Origin: Clostridia bacterium
GTDB lineage: Bacteria > Bacillota > DSM-521 > Neomoorellales > SLTJ01
Direction: 5' to 3'
Assembly: GCA_014360105.1 (NCBI GenBank)
Contig: JACIYD010000006.1
Location: forward strand, 1 to 14,740
DNA length: 14,740 nucleotides
The translations under genes and the position numbers were made by a program. The stretch's first letter is position 1. Each line of letters opens with the position of its first letter. This document shows, piece by piece, positions 6,534 to 11,936 of this stretch. The notes under the pieces are model-generated. The model was not told the DNA's origin and did no database searches. It saw only the letters and a list, made by a program, of their open reading frames with translations.

Positions 6534-7337
6534 CTAGCCGATTTCGCGCACCACGCCCTCATCCTCTACCGGCACCGCGGCCACCTGGTGCTGGTAGCGG
6601 CGCACCACCTCGCGACCACCGCGCCTTACCCGACCGAGCGCGGGTAGTAAAGAGCGGTCGAAAAGCACGGGGTGCCCGGGCCGGTCGCGATAAACGGGAA
6701 GCACCACCGGCGGTCGCGCCTGCCGATAACGCGCCAGCACTTTCTTCACGGAAGCGGGTGTAAGAAACGGGCGGTCTGCCAGGGTAACCAGTACCGCGGC
6801 CGCGTCGCCGGCAAGACGCAAGCCGCAGCGTAACGAACTGGCCAGACCGAGACGATAACGATGGTTGACCACCACGGCCGCATCCGCCAGTTCCACGCGC
6901 GCCTTGACCGCCTCCGCCGCGTAACCCAAAACGACGATTACCTCATCGACTCCTGCCGCCTGCAGCGTACGCGCTACATGACTGATCAGGGGCTGGCCGC
7001 CGAGCGGCACCAACGGCAAGGGCAGGCCGCGGCACTCCCCTTCACCGGCGGCGAGTACGACGCCCACGACCCGGCCGCCTTCTGCCGCGTGGCTTCCCGC
7101 GTCCGGCCGGTACAGAGCAAGCACCTCAAGCAAGGAGCCGCTCTCGCGGTAAATGAGATCAATCCCGGGCTCCAGCGTGCAAAGGAAGAGCGAAGAAAGC
7201 GGGCCGGTCAATGGGGTGCCACCGCCGCTGCCGGCGGCCACCAGTTCCAGCGCCGCCCGCACCCGCGTCTTTAGCCCGGCCGGCAGGGACTCCCATTGCG
7301 TCGCCGCCCACGGCGCGAGCCAGATCTTACGTTTCAT
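6534..7337 (-). CDS. RelE/ParE-like toxin domain fused to MocA-like nucleotidyltransferase
   Basis: This is one open frame of 267 residues. Residues 1-78 resemble RelE/ParE-family toxins: an N-terminal strand, two helices (ESLPAGLKTRVRAALELVA), LTGPLSSL (43-50), then DLIYRESGSLLEVLALYRP. The basic residues usually found around LSG-W-R and G-YR-Y are replaced (LFLCTLEPGIDL), so RNase activity is doubtful. Residues 90-267 form a MobA/MocA-like domain with VVGVVLAAG, LADRP (186-190) and GHPVLFDRS (221-229). The usual Arg and Lys of LAAGxSxRMxxxK are Cys and Leu here. The ATG overlaps the antitoxin stop by 11 bases (ATGAAACGTAA), as in typical toxin-antitoxin pairs. An internal GTG near codon 90 could also give a separate transferase. 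Confidence 0.8.
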   Translation of the reverse strand: MKRKIWLAPWAATQWESLPAGLKTRVRAALELVAAGSGGGTPLTGPLSSLFLCTLEPGIDLIYRESGSLLEVLALYRPDAGSHAAEGGRVVGVVLAAGEGECRGLPLPLVPLGGQPLISHVARTLQAAGVDEVIVVLGYAAEAVKARVELADAAVVVNHRYRLGLASSLRCGLRLAGDAAAVLVTLADRPFLTPASVKKVLARYRQARPPVVLPVYRDRPGHPVLFDRSLLPALGRVRRGGREVVRRYQHQVAAVPVEDEGVVREIG

Positions 7338-7575
7338 CCAGCCAGCGCCCCTCCCCGCCTGCCTCGCCGAGCTTTTTTACAAGATCCTGGCTAAATTCGG
7401 GATTGGCCAGCAGTTTGGCCGTTTCCTCTAGCGCGCGATACGCCTCATAGCCAACTAGGACGGCGACCGGTCGCCCGTGCCTGGTAAGTATATATCGGCC
7501 AAGCCCTTTCTCCGCCTTCTGTACCAGCTGAAGAAAAGCCTGTCTTGCCTGAGTTAAGGGGATAACTTCCAGCAC
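7327..7575 (-). CDS. YefM/Phd-family antitoxin
   Basis: This 82-residue protein matches YefM/Phd antitoxins: EVIPLTQARQAFLQLVQKAEKG (3-24), then YILTRHGRPVAVLVGYEAYRALEETAKLL (26-54), and an acidic/flexible C-terminus that in the family binds and neutralises the toxin. The N-terminal part dimerises and binds DNA. I start it at GTG 7573-7575, which has GGTGGAGGT nine bases upstream; a TTG further up gives 14 extra residues with no similarity. It overlaps the toxin-fusion gene by 11 bases. A consensus promoter and a double TGTACA operator lie just upstream, so autoregulation with the downstream protein is likely. Confidence 0.9.
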   Translation of the reverse strand: MLEVIPLTQARQAFLQLVQKAEKGLGRYILTRHGRPVAVLVGYEAYRALEETAKLLANPEFSQDLVKKLGEAGGEGRWLDET

Positions 7576-7647
7576 AGCATGGTTACCTCCACCGGCGGGT
7601 TTGTTGTAATCTAGCAAAAACTATGCCAACATCGTTTATGAGGAGTT

Positions 7648-7667
7648 CTGTACATAAGTATGTACAG
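7648..7667. promoter_or_regulatory. Double TGTACA operator of the antitoxin gene
   Basis: CTGTACATA and TATGTACAG form a 9-2-9 inverted repeat. It contains two TGTACA cores (7649-7654 and 7661-7666) spaced 12 bases centre to centre. TGTACA cores at this spacing are the known binding sites of YefM and YefM-YoeB. Here they lie just downstream of the -10, around +8 to +27, where bound repressor would block transcription. Confidence 0.75.
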
Positions 7668-7681
7668 TTGCTTTTAGCTCA

Positions 7682-7711
7682 ATTATAACATCATCCGCCT
7701 TAGGCGTTCAA
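7682..7711 (-). promoter_or_regulatory. Promoter of the antitoxin / Mo-hydroxylase maturation operon
   Basis: On the minus strand TTGAAC (7706-7711) and a perfect TATAAT (7682-7687) are 18 bases apart. A second small palindrome, CGCCT-T-AGGCG (7696-7706), lies in the spacer and touches the -35. No other clear promoter was seen between 7575 and 3009, so this may drive the whole block. Confidence 0.7.
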
Positions 7712-7927
7712 TGATAGCCGCCGTAGTCTTAATTATCAGTAAAACAGGCAGCCTAAACGCTTGCAGTTTTTACCCCAACTCAACGGTTGGCATACCCAAA
7801 GGGGGTGGCTAATGGCCGAATCCCGCGCTACCCTTGCCATGGGTCCGTACCGGCCACCGCGGGGCGGCCTCAGGTTGCGCTCGCCCAAACCCCGAGTTCG
7901 CCGCCATGACGCCCGCCCCGCCTAATA
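7712..7927. other. Intergenic stretch, no gene seen
   Basis: This separates the antitoxin promoter from the end of sufB. It contains a 5-bp stem (CCAAC / GTTGG, 7775-7790) and a 37-codon plus-strand frame from ATG 7812 that I do not trust. No clear terminator for sufB is visible. The left part is AT-richer than the surroundings. Confidence 0.3.
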
Positions 7928-9160
7928 CTAGAATAGCGCCTTTTCCCCGGCCTCCACCGCCTTGTCGATCTCCGCCTGCAGCGCCGGCGGTAGGCCCATC
8001 ATTTGCACGTTGAGAAAGCCGCGCACAATGGTCGCCGTTGCCTCGTCCTCGCTTAAGCCCCGCGCCATCAGGTACTCGATCTCCTCCTCCGCAATCTTCC
8101 CCACCGCCGCCTCGTGCGAGAGGTCCACGTTGCCCACCTTGGCAAGGAGCTCGGGGATGGCGTGGATCACCCCCGTCTCCGCCAGTACCAGGCCACGGCA
8201 TTCTAGATGCGCTTTTACCTCCGGCGCCTCCGCCACCAGGCACCCGCGGTTGATGATTTCCCCGCCGGTGGTCAGCGTCCGCGCCACCACCTCGGCCCTC
8301 GTCCGGGGAGCCTGAAGCACCACCCGCGAGCCAACGTCCATGGAGGAGCCGGGCGGCGCCACCAGGATGCTGTAGTAGCGGGCGACCGCGCCGGGCCCCT
8401 GCAACCAGGCGGTTGGGTACATCTGCATGGTGCGTACCGGTTGCAGGCAGACGTAGTTTGAGAGAAAGAGGCCCCCTTCGGCGATCACCGTGCCCGAACG
8501 GGGGCGCACCGCCACCCCTTCGGCCCAGTTGTGGATCATGGTAAACGTCAGGCGCGCACCCTTCTTTACATAGAACTCGGAGATGCCGATGTGCGCTCCG
8601 TGCTTTACGCGGGCGGCACTGGTACAGCCGCTAACGAGGTGCAACTCCGCCCCCTCTTCCGCGATAACAATGTTATGCACATCCTGAACGGCGCCCTCCT
8701 GCTGCAGGTAGAGACAGGCTTGGAGGGGATAAACCGCCCGCGCGCCGGGTAGCGCCCGAATGAAGTAGCCGTTGCGCTGCGGCGCGAGGGCGACGTGCGC
8801 CGTATACTTGTCCTGGTCAGGGAGGACCGCCCGCCACCAGTACTCCTCAGCCCAAGGGTATTTCTCGAGTGCCTCGGCGGTACTCAGCACCTCCAGCCCT
8901 TCCTGGGCCACCCCGCAGTGCACCACCGATTGGTTGATCTGGATGAAGGTTCCCGCCCGGTCCGACCCAGTCACATCGACACCGGCGGCGAGCAGGCGTG
9001 CCCGGTCTTCGGCCGCCAGTTGCGTTGGATCATTTAGGTAAGGAAGGGTGGCGGCAGAAACCCTGTAAGAATTAAGATCAAGGTCCTCGCCATAAGCCGC
9101 CGCCTTACCCGCGGCCGCCCGTGCCCGCGCCAGAATCTCTTCCTGCCGTGCCGTGTGCAT
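7928..9160 (-). CDS. sufB: SufB/SufD-family Fe-S scaffold protein (SmsB-like)
   Basis: This 410-residue protein is the scaffold partner of SufC. The beta-helix core is visible in LHLVSGCTSA (174-182), the HIGISEFYVKKGA block (190-202) and MIHNW (208-212), and the conserved C-terminal block contains HEAAVGKI and LMARGLSEDEA. It is shorter than E. coli SufB and is the only SufB/D protein here, as in the two-gene SMS (SmsCB) type of minimal Suf system, where one scaffold probably does both jobs. I start it at ATG 9158-9160, with GGAGGGCAAGGG just upstream; the open frame reaches 9286, but that part is antisense-like sequence inside sufC. The start lies 56 bases inside sufC, so translation is probably coupled. 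Confidence 0.9.
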   Translation of the reverse strand: MHTARQEEILARARAAAGKAAAYGEDLDLNSYRVSAATLPYLNDPTQLAAEDRARLLAAGVDVTGSDRAGTFIQINQSVVHCGVAQEGLEVLSTAEALEKYPWAEEYWWRAVLPDQDKYTAHVALAPQRNGYFIRALPGARAVYPLQACLYLQQEGAVQDVHNIVIAEEGAELHLVSGCTSAARVKHGAHIGISEFYVKKGARLTFTMIHNWAEGVAVRPRSGTVIAEGGLFLSNYVCLQPVRTMQMYPTAWLQGPGAVARYYSILVAPPGSSMDVGSRVVLQAPRTRAEVVARTLTTGGEIINRGCLVAEAPEVKAHLECRGLVLAETGVIHAIPELLAKVGNVDLSHEAAVGKIAEEEIEYLMARGLSEDEATATIVRGFLNVQMMGLPPALQAEIDKAVEAGEKALF

Positions 9161-9947
9161 AATTCCCTTGCCCTCCTGCCATTGTAGCGTTTTCAATGGA
9201 ACAGCGGACGCACTCCTCATAGCCCAGCTTTTGGATACAGTCGAGCAGTTCATGCGGGTTACCCACGCAGGAGAGACGCCCCTCAAAGAGTACGTGACCT
9301 ACGTCGGTATTGAGATAGTCTAAAATATAGCCGGTATGGGTGATCACCAGTCCAGCCTTGCGCCGGCCACGCCTGATCTCGCGCTGCGACTTACCTTCGC
9401 GGTGAACTACGTCCCTTTCCAGCAGGCGGTTGATCACCCGGCCGATGAGCGCAATGTTTTCCAGGTCCACGCCGGACTCCGGCTCGTCCAACAGCACCAG
9501 TTGCGGGTCCTGGGCCAGCAACTGCAACAGCTCCGACCTTTTTAATTCGCCGCCGGAAAAGCCCAAGTTAACATCCCGGTCGAGGAAGTCCCGAAAGTTT
9601 AATTCCTCCGCCAACGCCTCCACCTCAACCTGCCCCCGACCGCATACGCCTACCAGTTGCCTCGTGGTCACGCCGCGTACCGTTGGCGGCCGCTGGAAAG
9701 AAAGCCCGATACCCAGCCGCGCCCGCGCGTCAATGGGCCAGGTAGTAATGTCCTCGCCCTGGAAGTAAATCTTGCCACTGACTACCCGGTAACGCGCAAA
9801 GCCCATAATCGCCCCTAGAAGACTGGTCTTGCCCGAGCCGTTGGGGCCAAAAAGCACATGGACCTCGCCCGGCCGGATTTCGAGATTGATGTCGTGGAGG
9901 ATTTCCCTTTCACCCACAGCCACCGTCAGATTCTCGAGCCTCAGCAT
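9105..9947 (-). CDS. sufC: SufC-family Fe-S assembly ATPase (SmsC-like)
   Basis: This 280-residue ABC-type ATPase energises Fe-S cluster assembly on the SufB-type scaffold in the cytoplasm; it has no membrane segments. Motifs: Walker A GPNGSGKT (34-41), Q-loop SFQRPP (83-88), signature GFSGGE (129-134), Walker B LVLLDEP (150-156), then ESGVD and H-loop H204 in VITHTG. A basic insert (HREGKSQREIRRGRRK, 182-197) precedes the H-loop. The C-terminus carries ECVRC (245-249), a possible metal or redox pair, and ends in a Gly-rich tail encoded in the overlap with sufB. It starts at ATG 9947 behind GGGGGGTAAGGC. No sufS, sufU or sufD is nearby. Confidence 0.92.
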   Translation of the reverse strand: MLRLENLTVAVGEREILHDINLEIRPGEVHVLFGPNGSGKTSLLGAIMGFARYRVVSGKIYFQGEDITTWPIDARARLGIGLSFQRPPTVRGVTTRQLVGVCGRGQVEVEALAEELNFRDFLDRDVNLGFSGGELKRSELLQLLAQDPQLVLLDEPESGVDLENIALIGRVINRLLERDVVHREGKSQREIRRGRRKAGLVITHTGYILDYLNTDVGHVLFEGRLSCVGNPHELLDCIQKLGYEECVRCSIENATMAGGQGNYAHGTAGRDSGAGTGGRG

Positions 9948-9970
9948 GCCTTACCCCCCAATCGTACCAC

Positions 9971-9998
9971 GTCTGGCGCGGCCTGCCGTGCGTCAGAC
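9971..9998 (-). promoter_or_regulatory. Hairpin in the sufC 5' leader
   Basis: Nine-base arms (9971-9979 and 9990-9998) pair with one mismatch around a 10-base loop. If transcription starts near 10012, this hairpin fills the middle of a leader of about 65 bases, and sufC begins 23 bases after it. It may affect mRNA stability or translation; its role is unproven. Confidence 0.4.
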
Positions 9999-10008
9999 AA
10001 ACACCTGA

Positions 10009-10038
10009 GGCCGGTACCAAGTATAGCATAGACCGGCC
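10009..10038 (-). promoter_or_regulatory. sufC promoter inside an inverted repeat
   Basis: GGCCGGT (10009-10015) and ACCGGCC (10032-10038) form a perfect 7-bp inverted repeat with a 16-base spacer. Inside it, on the minus strand, lies an extended -10, TGCTATACT (TATACT at 10020-10025). A weak -35 (TTCCCA) is 17 bases further up. The placement suggests an operator that controls the suf pair; which regulator binds is unknown. Confidence 0.55.
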
Positions 10039-10078
10039 ACTTTGGGAACAATTATTATTTGGCGCAAGCGGGTCAGGA

Positions 10079-10110
10079 CGTCACCGATTCGGAGCAGTCC
10101 GATCTTGACG
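10079..10110. promoter_or_regulatory. Imperfect inverted repeat at the iclR -35
   Basis: CGTCA-cc-GAT-t-CGG and CCG-ATC-t-TGACG are mirror-related around AGCAGT. The right arm includes the -35 of the iclR-type gene. IclR proteins usually bind such palindromes, so this is a candidate autoregulatory site. Confidence 0.4.
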
Positions 10111-10134
10111 CCGCGACCACCCAAAGGATATATT
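10105..10134 (+). promoter_or_regulatory. Promoter of the IclR-family gene
   Basis: TTGACG (10105-10110) and TATATT (10129-10134) are 18 bases apart and each differs from consensus at one base. Transcription would start near 10141, only about three bases before the ATG at 10144, giving a nearly leaderless mRNA. Confidence 0.6.
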
Positions 10135-10143
10135 TAGATTAAC

Positions 10144-10944
10144 ATGAAAGAGCAGCGGAAAAACACTTATCTGGCGCCGGCCGTGGCCAAGGCCTTTGCC
10201 ATCCTTGAAGAAGTGGCCCGTGAGCCGGGCAAACTTGGAATCAGCGGCCTGGCCAAGCGGCTTGAGCTGCCCAAAAGCACTGTACACGGCCTGGTAAAGA
10301 TGCTCCTCGAGCTTGAGGCCCTGGTACAGGAGGGCCAAGGAAGGGGTTTCCGCCTTGGCCCCCGTCTCATCGAGCTGGGCCGGCAGGCGGCCAGGAATCT
10401 CGGTCTTGAGGCCCTGGCCCAGCCTTATCTGGAAGCTTTGAGCCAGGAGCTCAAGGAGACGGTTTTTCTTGGCATCTGCGACGGGCAGGAAATCGCCATT
10501 ACCGCGAAGGCGGAAAGTCCGGCCGAATGGAAGGTCTCCGCGCCTGTCGGCACGCGCCTGCCTCTCCTGGCCGGAGCGACGGCCAAGGTCTTCCTCTCCA
10601 CCTTTCCGGAAGAGAAAGTGCGGGCTTTGCTGGCCGAAGCGCCGTTACCCCGTTATACGCCCCGCTCCATTACCGACCCGGCGGAATTCCTCCGTCAGGT
10701 GGAGGAGGCACGGGAAAGGGGTTATGCGACCGACTACGAGGAATACCTGCGCGGCGTGAACGCCGTGTGCGTCCTTCTTCCCCCCATCGACCGGGCAGGC
10801 CCTGCCGCCCTTTGGGTGGTGGGTTTTAGCCAGTTTCTGACGCCAGAGAAGATGCGCCAGGCCGTCACCACGGCGAGACGCACGGCGGAGAAAATCGCCC
10901 GCGCCGCCGCCGGGGGTTGGGTGGAGAATCTCTCGCACTCCTGA
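10144..10944 (+). CDS. IclR-family transcriptional regulator
   Basis: This 266-residue protein has the standard IclR plan. An N-terminal winged helix-turn-helix (about 10-72) includes AVAKAFAILEEVA and the recognition region ISGLAKRLELPKSTVHGLVKMLLE. A linker follows with RLGPRLIELG, then a GAF-like effector domain (about 85-255) with TVFLGICDGQEIAI, GTRLPLLAGATAKVFLS and the closing GVNAVCVLLPPIDR...ALWVVGFS. The family senses small aromatic or short-chain acids; the ligand here is unknown. It is divergent from sufC across 196 bases that contain both promoters. The only purine-rich site (AAAGGA, 10123-10128) is 15 bases from the ATG, too far for normal use and upstream of the predicted mRNA start. 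Confidence 0.93.
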   Translation: MKEQRKNTYLAPAVAKAFAILEEVAREPGKLGISGLAKRLELPKSTVHGLVKMLLELEALVQEGQGRGFRLGPRLIELGRQAARNLGLEALAQPYLEALSQELKETVFLGICDGQEIAITAKAESPAEWKVSAPVGTRLPLLAGATAKVFLSTFPEEKVRALLAEAPLPRYTPRSITDPAEFLRQVEEARERGYATDYEEYLRGVNAVCVLLPPIDRAGPAALWVVGFSQFLTPEKMRQAVTTARRTAEKIARAAAGGWVENLSHS

Positions 10945-10974
10945 CCAGATTGCCGCCCAAAAAATATTACCAAA

Positions 10975-11000
10975 TAAAAAAGCCTCTTGGACGAGAGGCT
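10975..11000 (-). terminator. Rho-independent terminator of tRNA-Ala
   Basis: On the minus strand AGCCTCT-cgtcca-AGAGGCT forms a perfect 7-bp stem followed by TTTTTT. It lies 16 bases past the tRNA 3' end. Confidence 0.88.
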
Positions 11001-11016
11001 CATCATTTACACAAAC

Positions 11017-11092
11017 TGGTGGACGTGAGGGGACTTGAACCCCTGGCCCCCACAATGCCATTGTGGTGCTCTCCCAACTGAGCTACACGCCC
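11017..11092 (-). tRNA. tRNA-Ala (anticodon GGC)
   Basis: This is a full 76-base cloverleaf. The acceptor is GGGCGTG / CACGTCC with a G3:U70 wobble, the identity element of alanine tRNA. The D-stem is GCTC/GAGC. The anticodon stem is CCACA/TGTGG around loop ATGGCAT (anticodon GGC, reading GCC), and the T-arm includes GGTTCAAGTCC. The CCA end is encoded. It is a single-gene unit with its own promoter and terminator. Confidence 0.97.
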
Positions 11093-11104
11093 GTCACGCT
11101 TTAT

Positions 11105-11132
11105 ATTATACCTCTTATGTACCACTTGTCAA
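11105..11132 (-). promoter_or_regulatory. Consensus promoter of tRNA-Ala
   Basis: On the minus strand perfect TTGACA (11127-11132) and TATAAT (11105-11110) boxes are 16 bases apart. The predicted start lies about six bases before the mature tRNA 5' end, so RNase P would remove a very short leader. Confidence 0.9.
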
Positions 11133-11144
11133 GGCGACCTCTCA

Positions 11145-11227
11145 CTGGTTATCCCCACTTTGCCTCTTGCGCTCTTTGGCTCCCTCGTTGGCGTGAGCCT
11201 CGCACGCCGAATTGAGGCTCGCGCTTC
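11145..11227 (-). repeat. Dispersed repeat, copy 2 (about 83 bp, inverted relative to copy 1)
   Basis: Read on the minus strand, this matches 31-115. Shared blocks are CGAGCCT, TTCGGC, GCGAGGCTCACG, GGAGCCAAAGA, GCAAGAGGCAAA and TGGGGATAACC. Here it ends 13 bases before the -35 of the tRNA-Ala promoter and is not followed by the stem-loops seen after copy 1, so the conserved unit probably ends at about this point. Confidence 0.75.
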
Positions 11228-11480
11228 GGGCCTGAGGCGTGCCCGCGGCGCGTGCGCGCCATCCTGGCGCCGCGGGAGCTAGTAGCCATCCGTGGACTTG
11301 CGCCCTCGGCCGCGCTGACGCTGGTTACCCACCATCTTGCTCAGGTCGCTTGAAGCCAATCCCGGGCCCGCCCCCCCCCCTGCAATTTCCTGCCTTTGTT
11401 GTGGGACTACGCCCCCCGGGCACTCTCGCGAAAAGCCCGGCTCGCCGCGATGCCAAAAGTCTCACACCCCGTTCTCGGGC
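11228..11480. other. Intergenic stretch with GC-rich stem-loops and a C10 run
   Basis: No gene is seen. A perfect 10-bp inverted repeat (CCCGCGGCGC / GCGCCGCGGG, 11242-11251 and 11267-11276) has a 15-base loop. Ten consecutive C lie at 11371-11380. CCGGGC / GCCCGG near 11419-11443 forms a stem downstream of zur on the minus strand, without a T-run; it might act as a weak terminator. Confidence 0.45.
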
Positions 11481-11936
11481 TTAGCGCTTCCTCGCCTTAG
11501 GGCTGCAGCTCTCACAGTAGCCGTAAACCTCAAACTTGTGCTCCACACAGACAAAGCCCTCCGGCCCGGACCAGGCGTCAAAAGGGCAAAAATCGAGCCG
11601 GCGCGTTCGGCCGCAGGAGCGGCAAACAATATGGTGGTGATGTGCTCCATCTACATTAAGCTCAAAGGCGTGCGCCTGCTGCCCGTTGTCCACCAGACAG
11701 ATGACCCCGAGCTGGTTCAGCACCTCAAGATTGCGGTAAACGGTAGAAAAATTGGTACCGGGCCTGGCGGCAAGGACCCTGGTATATAGCTCCTGCGCCG
11801 TAAGACAGCAATCCGCCTCCCAGAGAACCTGCAAAAGCGCGCGACGCTGGTCCGTCAGCCGGTAACCTTTGGCAGAAAGATATTCCTCGAGTTTGGGCAG
11901 GCTCATCATGGTGTTGCTCGCCGCCAACCGGTTCAC
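11481..11936 (-). CDS. zur: Fur-family regulator, probably zinc-responsive Zur
   Basis: This 151-residue protein has the Fur-family layout. A winged-helix domain (about 12-90) includes YRLTDQRRALLQVL and the recognition helix FSTVYRNLEVL. A dimerisation domain follows with HHHHIVCRSCG, and CRSC (105-108) and CESC (141-144) form the structural Zn site. Assignment as Zur rather than Fur or PerR rests on its place at the end of the znuACB operon and the palindrome at the operon promoter. GTG 11936 is favoured because it overlaps the znuB stop as GTGA, with AGGA six bases upstream. The ATG pair at codons 10-11 is an alternative. As the last gene of the operon it would be autoregulated. Confidence 0.88.
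   Translation of the reverse strand: MNRLAASNTMMSLPKLEEYLSAKGYRLTDQRRALLQVLWEADCCLTAQELYTRVLAARPGTNFSTVYRNLEVLNQLGVICLVDNGQQAHAFELNVDGAHHHHIVCRSCGRTRRLDFCPFDAWSGPEGFVCVEHKFEVYGYCESCSPKARKR

Noticed and set aside
7741..7772. Possible terminator (GGCAGCC...GCTTGC then TTTTT)
   Set aside because: The stem is too imperfect, and it lies on the strand where no gene ends.
7812..7925. 37-codon plus-strand frame with GGGGGTGG upstream
   Set aside because: Arg/Pro-rich composition typical of chance frames in GC-rich DNA, no motif, and it converges on sufB without other support.
11017..11227. tRNA-Ala with nearby repeat as an integration (att) site
   Set aside because: No integrase gene and no duplicated tRNA 3' end was found in the window; the repeat lies on the 5' side of the tRNA.
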